64,000 nucleotides of DNA from Platanthera guangdongensis (taxonomy: Eukaryota; Streptophyta; Magnoliopsida; Asparagales; Orchidaceae): positions 230,942,646 through 231,006,645 of the forward strand of contig CM077163.1 in assembly GCA_039583875.1 (NCBI GenBank). The letters run 5' to 3'. The notes under the pieces are model-generated. The model had not been told where the DNA came from and ran no database searches. It saw only the letters and a list, made by a program, of their open reading frames with translations. Shown here piece after piece: positions 54,287 to 64,000 of the stretch (positions are counted from its first letter, which is position 1; each line of letters opens with the position of its first letter). A program made the translations under genes and the position numbers.

Positions 54287-55256
54287 GACTCCCACTTGAT
54301 CTTGAAAGTATCAAACCAAAAACCTCACAAACAATGAGCGGCATCTAGCAATGCATCATTGCTCCCCAAGCAATAAGAGTTTATAACTCATAAGCCTTTA
54401 TGACCAATGTATCAGCATTGTCTTTGTCCCTTTGTCCCTTACATCCGGAAAGAACTAGAGGCATGGACCGTGTCACCCTCGTAATAGCTCAATCCAAGTT
54501 TCTTGATCCAGGACGGACTTCCAGAGAATGGTGAGTCCAATATCACATATTGACTCAACCAAGCATGACCATGCATTTCTCAGTCCAGTTCCATCAAGGG
54601 GCCCATGGATGCAACTCCTGTCATACAGGAGGACAAATCCCATATCTGCTCACACACAAACACCCAAATGATTCGTAACATGCCCAACAACCAACCTTAT
54701 CATCAACCTTTCTCAAGGAAGACTTTAGATGACATCAAAGCACGCTCTTCCTCACTTGATGAATGCTGTGACTTCAGGTCAAAGGACCACAACACCATTG
54801 TCAATTGAGACCTACTCGTGACACGATTGGATGACAATCCACAGAGTAGTCTCAGGTTGGGTCTGTCCAGTACAACTTGTTCACTAACAAGTACCCACGT
54901 GATGACTTGATATCACAATATCATGACCTGTGAGAACCGGTCATCAGTCAACGCACGTGCTGGTCTTCATGTACCATCATCACCCTTAGTTTCTATGATG
55001 ATACTCGACCAGGGACCTTTTAAGAATGAAGCTTCAAATAAATCATAGGCTCTCACATTCAAGTCACGTACTTGATGTCCCATGGAAGCGAACATTCTAA
55101 GGGTATATATTATGTTAACATTTAACTATCATATAGAAAAAATTCATAATAAAAGAACTTGCCATTAATTGTAAGAGAAAAACTAGGTACAATGTTCATC
55201 ATATGAACAAATAGCCAACAAAATACATGTTTACATGCAATCCACAAGATTCTCAC
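54287..55256 (-). other. Non-coding 3' part of element C
   Basis: 970 bases between the RNase H stop and the LTR. No ORF above 70 codons and no domain. The complement of 54287-54310 is a purine-rich tract (gatcaagtgggagtc) next to the LTR. Confidence 0.65.
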
Positions 55257-55699
55257 TAGAGTTGATCGTTTAGGTATCGTATACCCATCGATCTAGTATG
55301 ACCATCATGCTTTCTCTGCGCGAGAGGCTTTGTCAGTGGATCCGCAATATTCTCCTCAGTCGGCACTCTGCAAATGTTCACATCTCCTCGTTCGACAATC
55401 TCACGAATAAGATGAAACCGCCGAAGTATGTGCTTGGAGCGTTGATGGGATCTAGGTTCCTTAGGTTGTGCAATTGCACCATTGTTATCACAGTAGAGAA
55501 CTACGGGACCAACAATGCTAGGAACTACATCAAGCTCGCCGATGAATTTCCTAATCTATACAGCCTCCTTCGCCGCATTAGCTGCGGCGATATACTCGGC
55601 CTCTGTTGTAGAATCAACAACTGTCTCTTGCTTGGAACTCTTCCAGCTCACAACTCCTCCATTCAGGCAAAACACAAAACCTGACTGAGACTTGGAGTC
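55257..55699 (-). pseudogene. Copia RNase H end, element C
   Basis: Minus strand: DDSKSQSGFVFCLNGGVV, SWKSSKQETVVDSTTEAEY and IAAANAAKEAV, then TAG (55556-55558) where copia elements have Trp, then IRKFIGEL, VVLYCDNNGAIAQ, RSKHILRRFHLIREIV and ENIADPLTKPLAQRKHDGH to a stop near 55257. The upstream residues ASFQTDR are encoded at 63978-64000 on the far side of element D. Confidence 0.88.
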
Positions 55700-55704
55700 A
55701 TCTC

Positions 55705-57258
55705 TGTTCGAACATGGTTTCACACTCCTTAGGTTTGAGAATATCAACTCCCTGCTTGTATTTGATGAGATTGGTTGTGTGATAGAGTGTGCAGGCTGAT
55801 AGGTGAAAGGAAAGGAGAAGAGCTTCAAAAGGTTACTACCGCCCGGCGACAACCTTATCGCAGCGCGGTAACCATCTCGATCGACGCATATCGGTTCGAT
55901 GGTCGACAGCCCATTTATCAGCTAAGGAAGGATCGTCGACAATCAAAAGCTACCGCCCGGCGACAGGACGCTACCGCCGGCGGTATCCGGTCGACGTGCA
56001 TCGAGGGGACGATCGTCGACGATGGTACCTACCGCTCAGGCGATAGTCTTATCGCAGGCGGTAGAATTATCTGGCGAAATGGCGCTATCGCTCTGACTGG
56101 GCGCGGTAACCTTTACCGCCCGGCGATAGCTCTTTTGAAACGGCAGTTTCCTTAATGAGCAGTTATAGTTGCCGTTTCGGGAGACGTGTGGAGACAGCTG
56201 GCAGGCGTTACGCGCGAACCTACCGCCCGACGATAGAGTTATCGCAGGCGGTAGTCTCTTTTCTCCAAGACGTATAAAAAGCAGCGCCGTTTCCTCAAGA
56301 CCTAAGCCTCCAGAGATTATTGACGAAGTGCTCCAGGAATACTAAGTTCGGCCGTCTTCCTACGTCCGTTCTACTCGTCTTCGTCAAAGAAAAAGCAAGG
56401 TTTCTTCCTCCCGTTCGAGATCGAAGAACTCCGGAGATCAAGGCTTCACATCGTCTACGTCTAGCGACCGGGTGCTTTCCATCGAAGATCACAAGCACCG
56501 GCCGTAGATCTATCCGGAGAACTTCTCAAGAGGGAGAACCTAAACTTTAACGAATATATTTTTGTAATCTCTTTTTGTATCTTTTTCTTCTTCTATTATT
56601 GTAAGTGGTAAGGGAAATCGACCGGGGAAGGTCGTCGGGATCCGGGTTGGATTCCGTGGAAAATCGTCCCGGGATTTGGGGCGTCTAGATCGGGGATCTA
56701 GCGGTGCTCTAAGACCCTTCCGGTTGTGGAGGTGAAGAGCGGCTCTAAGACCTTTCGGGGAGAAAGTGAAGAGCGGCTCTAAGACCCTTCCGGGTGTGGA
56801 GGTGAAGAGCGGCTCTAAGACCTTTCGGGGAGAAAGTGAAGAGCCAACCGGTCCGGGTTTTGGGTCGGTATAGAAAACCCAAGAGTTTTATTCACCGCCT
56901 CTGACCTCCGGCGTCATGGAGATCCATGTTGTATGTATTGTGTGTAAACATGTTTTAAATCAATCCTAATTACAAGTGTAACATTGTGTGTGACTAAATG
57001 ATTCATATGAGATATTGTCTTCATATCATTGCCTCTTATGTTTACTTGTGAATGATAAGTCTAGTTTCACGTGTGTGCGCACAAGCTAAATTTGTACAGG
57101 AAAAGAGTGAATAACGTACCGCAGAACATTGGTTACCCAACGCTCTGCAGTAGTTTCCTATGCTCTGGTTCTGTGGACAAATTAACGCTTAAATTTCAAG
57201 AAACGCGTCGAACCTTATTCACCCCCCCCCCCTCTAAGGTTGGCTACAAGATCCAACA
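55705..57258 (+). repeat. 5' LTR of element D
   Basis: TGTTCGAACATGG to GATCCAACA. U3 (to about 56270) is filled with short words TACCGCC, GGCGATAG, TTATCGCAGGCGGTAG. After the TATA box, R/U5 includes a twice-repeated block of about 68 bases containing GAGCGGCTCTAAGACC (56709-56845), and a C-run before the end. Confidence 0.95.
56273..56280 (+). promoter_or_regulatory. TATA box of the 5' LTR, element D
   Basis: TATAAAAA in gacgtataaaaagcagc, 25 bases after the last TTATCGCAGGCGGTAG word. The same box is at 62985-62992 in the 3' LTR. Confidence 0.75.
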
Positions 57259-57260
57259 AG

Positions 57261-57272
57261 TGGTATCAGAGC
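57261..57272 (+). other. Primer binding site of element D
   Basis: TGGTATCAGAGC, two bases after the LTR. Confidence 0.95.
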
Positions 57273-57307
57273 AAGGTTATTCCAAAACGGTTTCACTACC
57301 GGGAATA

Positions 57308-58882
57308 ATGGCCAACCTCCATCATGGACTGATGAGTGGGGATGAAAAATTGTACACCGAAAATGTGTTTGCACCACCTCTCTTTACAGGAGTGAACTAT
57401 AACGAATGGAGAACTCTAATGAGAAAATTCCTTATGCTAACGGATGTAGAAGTTTGGAACATTACTTGTACCAAGCCCCCTTATAGCCTAAATAAGCACG
57501 AGTGTTATTTAAATGCCAAGGCTATGAACAGTTTGTTTTGTGGGCTTAGTCAAGAAATTTTTAAACGCATTCACATGTGTTCCACTGCATATGAGATATG
57601 GGAATATCTTGAGTCTACTTATAGTTCTCATCTTGCAGATAATGACTTCGAGCAGTTTCTTATAGATCCAAGTGACGAGTCAAATGGAGATGCACTCTTG
57701 GAGGAAGTCAAGACAGACACGTCAAGCAAGAGGGGAGATGAACATCTGTCACTGGACGAGAAGAGCCAAGGGGAAGATGATAAAGGAACCTTGTGTTCAA
57801 ATCTTGCCTCGTCCAAGAGCGCTGTAAGAAACTCAAACTCTCTCCGTGTATACAAGTCTGTTTATACACTGAATATGCTGAATATGAATAGGCGTAGACT
57901 TAAGAAACTGAAAAATATTAATTCAAAACTACGCTTGGAAAATAACCTTTTAAAAGCAAATGTTAGTGTAGAATCTTCCACTGTCGTGTCTAGTTCTCCT
58001 GTATACTCTTTAGAGGACAACTCTACACTTTGTATAAATTGTGAGAAGTTAAAAGAGAAACGTGAGGAGGAAGAGAAAGAGTGCATTTCTCTAAGAGAAC
58101 AAAATGAGAAACTGTTTCTAGAAAACTTAGCGTCAAAGGGGGAGTGTGCTAAGTGTGTGGACTATAGAGTTGAAATCACTGAGATGAGTGAGGTCTTCGA
58201 AGAATATAGAAATAAGTATGAAGCCCACATTAACTCAATAGTCGCAATACTCAAGAATAGCACAACTGCCTACACCAAAGCGAGAACAAATCTCAAACAG
58301 AGAAATGAAGATTTGGAAACGAAAATCAACGTGCTTAAGGAAATTTTAAAGAAAAATTCTCAACACATAAACGTGCAATATCAAGAAAATTCCAAACGCA
58401 CGTTGAACACAAGCTCACTCACGTCAGTTAGGAAAATCAAAGGGAGCAGTAAACTTCAAGCCAACGCGAGTGAAAACCTCAAATATGAAAATCATATCCA
58501 CTGGCGAAAACCAACTACTCCATTTACAAAACTAATTGAACGCAGATATCCTTCAAAAAGTCTTTATGCTATGAGTCAGTATGGTAACAAGAAGTATTTC
58601 ATGTCAGAAAGTAATCTCAACATGATTAATTCACAAAGACAATTGTGCCCAACCACAATCTCTCACGTAAGGACTCCTAGACATCCAAAAGAGAATCTGC
58701 AACATAAGAAAAACATCAAACCAAGGTATGAATGGAGACCAGTCACGCGACGTAGCACGCCCAGTCCGACGGACCGGGCGAACCCTCCTTCACCGGGTTC
58801 AACTGTATCACAACATCGTTGGGTTCCCAAAAGGAAAGTCATTTTCGGCTCCTTCTGGATACCCAAACCTCTCAACTCCTAA
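57308..58882 (+). CDS. Gag-like protein of element D, 524 residues
   Basis: An open frame without stops. The Met at 57308 (MANLHHGLMSGDEK) is the first after the primer site; the frame is also open upstream into the LTR, but no start there makes sense. Residues 20-110 carry a copia gag core (FAPPLFTGVNYNEWRTLMRK, AKAMNSLFCGLSQEIFKRIH, AYEIWEYLESTYSS). Then an acidic stretch, and from about 190 to 400 long heptad-like coiled coil (LKKLKNINSKLRLENNLLK, CEKLKEKREEEEKECISL). The C-terminal 100 residues are basic with Pro-rich end HRWVPKRKV. The CCHC knuckle normally found in gag is absent. It might build particles with help from a full element. Confidence 0.85.
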   Translation: MANLHHGLMSGDEKLYTENVFAPPLFTGVNYNEWRTLMRKFLMLTDVEVWNITCTKPPYSLNKHECYLNAKAMNSLFCGLSQEIFKRIHMCSTAYEIWEYLESTYSSHLADNDFEQFLIDPSDESNGDALLEEVKTDTSSKRGDEHLSLDEKSQGEDDKGTLCSNLASSKSAVRNSNSLRVYKSVYTLNMLNMNRRRLKKLKNINSKLRLENNLLKANVSVESSTVVSSSPVYSLEDNSTLCINCEKLKEKREEEEKECISLREQNEKLFLENLASKGECAKCVDYRVEITEMSEVFEEYRNKYEAHINSIVAILKNSTTAYTKARTNLKQRNEDLETKINVLKEILKKNSQHINVQYQENSKRTLNTSSLTSVRKIKGSSKLQANASENLKYENHIHWRKPTTPFTKLIERRYPSKSLYAMSQYGNKKYFMSESNLNMINSQRQLCPTTISHVRTPRHPKENLQHKKNIKPRYEWRPVTRRSTPSPTDRANPPSPGSTVSQHRWVPKRKVIFGSFWIPKPLNS

Positions 58883-59181
58883 GTATGTCCCGTTAGTGAA
58901 GTAGAATGACACACTTGATCACGTCATGACTATCTCCTACTTCACATCGTACGTCTGATTTAGCTGTGCGGGACTCAAAGAGCTTAGGAGCAAATTAATA
59001 CTGATCAAAATCCACTTTTCATGCATAATCAAGTGATAACAAAATAGAGATTAAATTGCCCACATAAAATGAAACCAAAAACATTCAAGAAAAATGTTCG
59101 GGCCGGTACCTGTATTATTACATCAATTTTTTAATTGTTCATAAATCTAAAAACTCGAAAGGGTACAAAGAAAAAATGGGA
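58883..59181 (+). other. Spacer between gag and antisense ORF, element D
   Basis: AT-rich, no ORF. The protease and integrase would start here in an ordinary SIRE element. Confidence 0.6.
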
Positions 59182-60156
59182 TCACGCCTGTTCATCAGAG
59201 GATGTTGAAGAAATGCTGAGCTTCCTCATGATCTTCTTAAGCATCTTCTTCATGCCTTTGATCTCCTTTCCCTGCTCCTCCATGAGGCTATGAATTCCAC
59301 GACTTGCCTCGCGAAGAGATCCCGACCGGGGTACCGATGGCTCCGGAGGTGGCACCTGTGGTCGCACCCGTGAAGCAGCCGGTATCTCTCCTACATGATA
59401 GACCTGCGGAAAGAGGTCAATGGGATAGGAGGTCCAGTCGATGGTCGGGTACTTGATCTTCAGGATGGTCTGGATGACTCCTCCCAAAGGGAGTGTATTT
59501 ACCCGCTGACGATCGGGGGACTTGAGGCGAAAAGTATACCTCATGATCGACAGGATGAGATCTGAAACGCTGAATGGCTTCTGCGCTATAATGTGATAGG
59601 TCACCATGGATAGCTGAGCCGTGATCTTTCGAGTATCTCCTGCCTTGAACATCAGCGAATGGCGGAGGATATCCTGAATTATCCGAGCAACTGGTGTGAG
59701 TGTGTCCACCGAAGTGAAAAAGTCAGGACGCCCCTCCGCTCCATGGAGAACCTCGTTCATCACTCTCCAATCCCGTGCTGTCCTGAAGGATTCTACAACA
59801 TCCAAGTATGGAAGGTTGGATGGCCACACGTACTTCGTCTCCAGGTCGGCATGGGTGATAGTAACTATCTCATCCCCGATGCAAGACTGAACTCCTCCTC
59901 CCAGACGCATCAGAGATGGATCCCTCAAGTTGTTGTAGAACTCTCGAACGAGAGCGGAGGAAAAGGAACACCCATCTGATATCACCGCCAACACGCCCGA
60001 TTCTTCGAGATACTCATAGATATGAGTATACCGATCATCAATTTCTATGAGCATAGGAATGCTCACAGTGGCGTTGTCTATAGCGGGGTACGTAGTCTCT
60101 CCACGGTTTCGTTTTGAAATACTTCGACGTCCAGAGTGTGCGCTCGAGGAGGCCAT
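59182..60156 (-). CDS. Antisense ORF of element D, 324 residues
   Basis: An intact frame on the strand opposite to gag. Two Met codons lie close together (60163-60165 and 60154-60156); I chose the second, before ASSSAHSGRRSIS. Visible: LVREFYNNLRDPS at about residue 65, ITHADLETKYVWPSNLPYL, RIIQDILRHSLMFKAGDT, YHIIAQKPFSVSDLILSIMR and a Pro-rich VRPQVPPPEPSV, then a basic coiled tail (GKEIKGMKKMLKKIMRKL) ending SSTSSDEQA. The REFY.NL block and the order of following motifs recall the family annotated in plants as putative plant transposon protein, found as an extra ORF in LTR elements; that link is from memory of the motif style. Function unknown. Its integrity argues for selection or youth. 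Confidence 0.7.
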   Translation of the reverse strand: MASSSAHSGRRSISKRNRGETTYPAIDNATVSIPMLIEIDDRYTHIYEYLEESGVLAVISDGCSFSSALVREFYNNLRDPSLMRLGGGVQSCIGDEIVTITHADLETKYVWPSNLPYLDVVESFRTARDWRVMNEVLHGAEGRPDFFTSVDTLTPVARIIQDILRHSLMFKAGDTRKITAQLSMVTYHIIAQKPFSVSDLILSIMRYTFRLKSPDRQRVNTLPLGGVIQTILKIKYPTIDWTSYPIDLFPQVYHVGEIPAASRVRPQVPPPEPSVPRSGSLREASRGIHSLMEEQGKEIKGMKKMLKKIMRKLSISSTSSDEQA

Positions 60157-60239
60157 TTCCTGCATGAAACAACATTCAAAAACTCAAATCAGGAACCGGG
60201 ATCCAAAACTGAAAATTCACAAAAATTGAGTGAAATCTG

Positions 60240-60290
60240 GGAGCTATCGCAGGCGATAATTAGCTATCACCGGCGGTAGCTCGACGGACT
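60240..60290. repeat. Palindromic words upstream of the antisense ORF
   Basis: GCTATCGCAGGCGATA and GCTATCACCGGCGGTAGC lie about 85-130 bases upstream of the antisense start. A further pair (TTACCGCGGCGCGGTAG, CTACCGACAGGCGATAG) is at 60814-60850. They are the same word family as in the LTR U3. Confidence 0.7.
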
Positions 60291-60859
60291 GCACTTCACC
60301 TCTTTCCGCCGTCTTGAGCTAAAAATCGATTTCTTTTGTAAAAACCACTCCAATCTCCATGTTCTTCATAGATCTATATATGAACTTCGTAGATCTTGAA
60401 AGAGGAGATGAGATCCGACAATAAACATCTAAAAATGAAACATGTGAAAGTATCTCTTCTTACTCCTCCGCATTTCGGATCCTTTACAAACAATGACAAT
60501 ATTTTTCACCTCTTAAAGCGTAGATCCGAAATAGACTAAAACAATGGCAATATGTTTCAAAAGGGGGGATATGTGAGAGGAGATCCGTGAAGAAGTGGAT
60601 ATAAAAATGCCATGAGAGAACACATCTACTCCACAAAGACATCTCATATGGATCCTAAAAACAAGAAATCAAGCAAAAGTGAGAAAGGATAGAGCATTAC
60701 CTGAAATCAAAGGAGATCTGTAGGGCTGGAGAAGCTTCTTTCCAAAAGGGGATGCAAGGTGAGAATGAGTGTGGGCGGATCTGAAATAACCTACAGCATA
60801 TTTATTCCGGAGTTACCGCGGCGCGGTAGTACTACCGACAGGCGATAGTACTCTGACTC

Positions 60860-62401
60860 GCATATAAGTACACACGAAAATCATGCTTATCCAACCTGCT
60901 TTGACAAGGCTAGGGAATATCTTAAGGTGTCCATATAGTAGACAAATGGTGGTCGTTTTAGGGCCAAAGTGCGTTTTTTTATCTCATGGGGGCTCATATG
61001 ACCGAGTCGTGGTATATTTTCAAGTATATACAATCTTTGCTAATCTTTTTGTCAATTTGTACGGCACATTGGTATCCTGTCATGATGAGCGAAGTTAAAT
61101 TTTTGTCTAGCTATTGAGTGCGAAAATTAATGTGGGTGTACGTTGTCTATGCCTCTAAGTATGTGTGAGGATTTATTTACGATAATGATTACACCTCTCA
61201 CACACTACTTGATCATACACTCAACCTGAGATAATAAGCTGACATGCTATAAATCGTGACACTAACTTTAACATTTCTGATATATCTTGAACAATCAATG
61301 TCATGAAATCAAATTGCGCGTGTCTATGCTAATTAAATTTTTGGGCCAAAACTAGAAAGGCATATGTCGAATGTAAACAAGTTAAAGTGGATCTACCTAT
61401 GTGGGTAGATTTCGATTGACTTGGGGTCTTGTTCTGCTTTGATTATGTATCAAGTTGATGGCCTAACTCCAAAATAAAATGATGGCCATCAAATCCCGCT
61501 TACAGACCCCCCAAGCACTACTCATCCCTCCTGATAAGTCTTCATAAGCGTTGTGAGGGTGAGCACCTTGGATTAAAAAGTCGTTTCGATCTTGTGCATG
61601 GACTACACTTTATGATTTGTGCCCTTGATTTAATTTCTTTATGCCGCACTATGTCATGTGACGTGATTTTTCACTATATCTCTTTGGTGTTAGCATCGTT
61701 AGTTTGCTTGATATAAAACATGTCTGCCTGATATCTCTATTGAATGTTTTGTCTCTTGGTGCTACACGTGCACATGTCATTATCTTATTTAAATCTTCCG
61801 CGCATAAGAATTGGACCTCAACTACATTCGATGCTTTTCGCACAATACGTACTGGCACATTTTTTTTCTCTCATGACGATATTTGTGTTTGCCTATTTTT
61901 CTCTCTATTTATCTAAACCCTGCAAACATTCATGTCATACTTGATGTGTGCTATGTCTCGTGCATATAGTCCATTTTCTTCACTCTGATTTGCGTTTGCT
62001 CCTGATTTTGACCCTGTTTTACAACTCTCTGATTTCAAGTGCTTTGTAGGTCTATATTACGTTATCTCTCGCCTACAATTTTCATCCTCCTTGGTCGGTT
62101 GGCCTCGCCCATTCTTTTGATATTATCAAAGGGGGAGAAGGTATTGGAGGTAGTGTTCATGATAGGGGGAGCGTATTGAGGTGTGTGTGTGCTCATAGAT
62201 AGGGGGAGCGTCCCACCGATAGGGGGAGTATGTAGTAGGATAGAACAGGATTGAACGGGATCGATATAGGTGTGTATTGCTTATTTGTTCAATATCATTT
62301 TACTCTGATACTCTACTTTATACTGTTCTACGTTGCTACATACATCTATTCTGGCACTCTATCTACTTGATTTTGGTTTATCATGAACGGGATTGATATT
62401 A
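60860..62401 (+). other. Long untranslated interior of element D
   Basis: 1.5 kb without an ORF above 75 codons on either strand and without pol motifs. Near 62135-62235 the phrase GATAGGGGGAGCGT or a close form recurs three times, and tatcaaagggggag occurs twice (62124 and 62399), so there are extra polypurine-like tracts. Confidence 0.65.
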
Positions 62402-62416
62402 TCAAAAGGGGGAGTT
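62402..62416 (+). other. Polypurine tract of element D
   Basis: tcaaaagggggagtt next to TGTTGGAACATGG. It would prime plus-strand cDNA. Confidence 0.85.
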
Positions 62417-63972
62417 TGTTGGAACATGGTTTCACACTCCTTAGGTTTGAGAATATCAACTCCCTGCTTATATTTGATGAGATTGGTTGTGTGATAGAGT
62501 GTGCAGGCTGATAGGTGAAAGGAAAGGAGAAGAGCTTCAAAAGGTTACTACCGCCCGGCGACAACCTTATCGCAGCGCGGTAACCATCTCGATCGACGCA
62601 TATCGGTTCGATGGTCGACATCCCATTTATCAGCTAAGGAAGGATCGTCGACAATCAAAAGTTACCGCCCGGCGACAGGACGCTACCGCCGGCGGTATCC
62701 GGTCGACGTGCATCGAGGGGACGATCGTCGACGATGGTACCTACCGCTCAGGCGATAGTCTTATCGCAGGCGGTAGAATTATCTGGCGAAATGGCGCTAT
62801 CGCTCTGACTGGGCGCGGTAACCTTTACCGCCCGGCGATAGCTCTTTTGAAACGGCAGTTTCCTTAATGAGCAGTTATAGTTGCCGTTTCGGGAGACGCG
62901 TGGAGACAGCTGGCAGGCGTTACGCGCGAACCTACCGCCCAGCGATAGAGTTATCGCAGGCGGTAGTTTATTTTCTCCAAGACGTATAAAAAGCAGCGCC
63001 GTTTCCTCAAGACCTAAGCCTCCAGAGATTATTGACGAAGTGCTCCAGGAATACTAAGTTCGGCCGTCTTCCTACGTCCGTTCTACTCGTCTTCGTCAAA
63101 GAAAAAGCAAGGTTTCTTCCTCCCGTTCGAGATCGAAGAACTCCGGAGATCAAGGCTTCGCATCGTCTACGTCTAGCGACCGGGTGCTTTCCATCGAAGA
63201 TCACAAGCACCGGCCGTAGATCTATCCGGAGAACTTCTCAAGAGGGAGAACCTAAACTTTAACGAATATATTTTTGTAATCTCTTTTTGTATCTTTTTCT
63301 TCTTCTATTGTTGTAAGTGGTAAGGGAAATCGACCGGGGAAGGTCGTCGGGATCCGGGTTGGATTCCGTGGAAAATCGTCCCGGGATTTGGGGCGTCTAG
63401 ATCGGGGATCTAGCGGTGCTCTAAGACCCTTCCGGTTGTGGAGGTGAAGAGCGGCTCTAAGACCTTTCGGGGAGAAAGTGAAGAGCGGCTCTAAGACCCT
63501 TCCGGGTGTGGAGGTGAAGAGCGGCTCTAAGACCTTTCGGGGAGAAAGTGAAGAGCCAACCGGTCCGGGTTTTGGGTCGGTATAGAAAACCCAAGAGTTT
63601 TATTCACCGCCTCTGACCTCCGGCGTCATGGAGATCCATGTTGTATGTATTGTGTGTAAACATGTTTTAAATCAATCCTAATTACAAGTGTAACATTGTG
63701 TGTGACTAAATGATTCATATGAGATATTGTCTTCATATCATTGCCTCTTATGTTTACTTGTGAATGATAAGTCTAGTTTCACGTGTGTGCGCACAAGCTA
63801 AATTTGTACAGGAAAAGAGTGAATAACGTACCGCAGAACATTGGTTACCCAACGCTCTGCAGTAGTTTCCTATGCTCTGGTTCTGTGGACAAATTAACGC
63901 TTAAATTTCAAGAAACGCGTCGAACCTTATTCACCCCCCCCCCCCCTCTAAGGTTGGCTACAAGATCCAACA
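62417..63972 (+). repeat. 3' LTR of element D
   Basis: Starts TGTTGGAACATGG and ends GATCCAACA, followed by ATCTC. The C-run before the end is longer here than in the 5' LTR. Confidence 0.95.
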
Positions 63973-63977
63973 ATCTC

Positions 63978-64000
63978 TATCAGTTTGGAAGCTAGCATCC
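63978..64000 (-). pseudogene. Continuation of element C RNase H
   Basis: The complement encodes ASFQTDR, joining in frame to DDSKSQSGFVF at 55699 when element D and one ATCTC are removed. Confidence 0.85.

Larger units (their letters stand above)
55705..63972 (+). mobile_element. SIRE-like copia element D: gag plus antisense ORF, no pol, TSD ATCTC
   Basis: LTRs of 1554 and 1556 bp differ at roughly ten positions by eye. ATCTC flanks both sides (55700-55704 and 63973-63977). The primer site TGGTATCAGAGC is two bases from the 5' LTR and the PPT aaaaggggga is next to the 3' LTR. The interior (5.2 kb) has a 525-codon gag on the plus strand and a 325-codon ORF on the minus strand, but no protease, integrase, RT or RNase H. 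It should depend on another element's pol, yet it moved recently. Confidence 0.95.
53185..64000 (-). mobile_element. Copia element C, interrupted by element D, runs off the window
   Basis: A 1.1-kb LTR (53185-54286, TGTTGGGTTTC to ACTCCAACA) is followed by the complement of a polypurine tract (gactcccacttgatc). Minus-strand RNase H lies at 55257-55699. Element D then interrupts it. After D and one ATCTC, the last 23 bases of the window (63978-64000) continue the RNase H frame. RT and the rest lie beyond the window. Confidence 0.9.

Noticed and set aside
57071..57307. Start of the element D gag frame inside the 5' LTR
   Set aside because: The extra 79 codons come from LTR and primer-site sequence; the first sensible Met is at 57308.
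61649..61944. Small overlapping ORFs in the interior of element D
   Set aside because: Below 75 codons, on both strands, without motif; not the missing pol.

Overview
This is nuclear DNA from a flowering plant. The evidence is the density of Ty1-copia and Ty3-gypsy LTR retrotransposons primed by the plant initiator-Met tRNA site (GGTATCAGAGC), plus L1- and RTE-type LINE pieces, a CACTA element, and part of an intron-containing gene. I cannot place the species. Almost everything here is mobile DNA, much of it nested. Many element ends are fixed by matching LTRs, target-site duplications (TSDs), primer sites (PBS) and polypurine tracts (PPT).

Layout. 1-2440: a GC-rich LTR-like stretch and a truncated minus-strand copia element. 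2600-5880: simple repeats and a 1.59-kb tandem duplication that carries a TATA box in each copy. 7591-29479: the only cellular gene I can support, on the minus strand. Its last two visible exons are 29307-29479 and 7591-7714. They join in phase across an inferred 21.6-kb intron. That intron holds gag-only gypsy element G (8057-11285), a 529-bp tandem duplication, gag-only gypsy element H (12170-14244, TSD GTACA), gypsy debris, a MITE-like element, a CACTA element (18957-20108, TSD AGA), and chromodomain gypsy element E (20407-28907, TSD ATAGC). Copia element F (21029-24409, TSD TGATG) sits inside E.

29480-44167: a copia RT/RNase H fragment split by a 948-bp fold-back element built of tRNA-like modules (30574-31521). 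Next is a broken L1 LINE (about 33180-42965) that received copia J (33352-39418, TSD TAGGG) and a second minus-strand insertion, L (about 39978-41840). An RTE LINE 3' fragment follows.

44168-64000: two nests. Minus-strand copia A received young plus-strand copia B (46548-52026, TSD TGAAG). Minus-strand copia C, whose LTR abuts A's gag, received plus-strand SIRE-like element D (55705-63972, TSD ATCTC). Removing B or D together with one TSD copy restores a continuous reading frame in the host element, which gives the order of insertion.

How the parts interact. The element genes supply gag, protease, integrase and reverse transcriptase/RNase H for copying, but none seen here is fully intact. 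B and J are closest, with two and one nonsense codons. G, H, D and F are deletion forms that would depend on proteins from other copies. D is the most unusual: long LTRs, a gag ORF, no pol, a 325-residue ORF on the opposite strand, and recurring short palindromic words in its LTRs and beside the antisense ORF.
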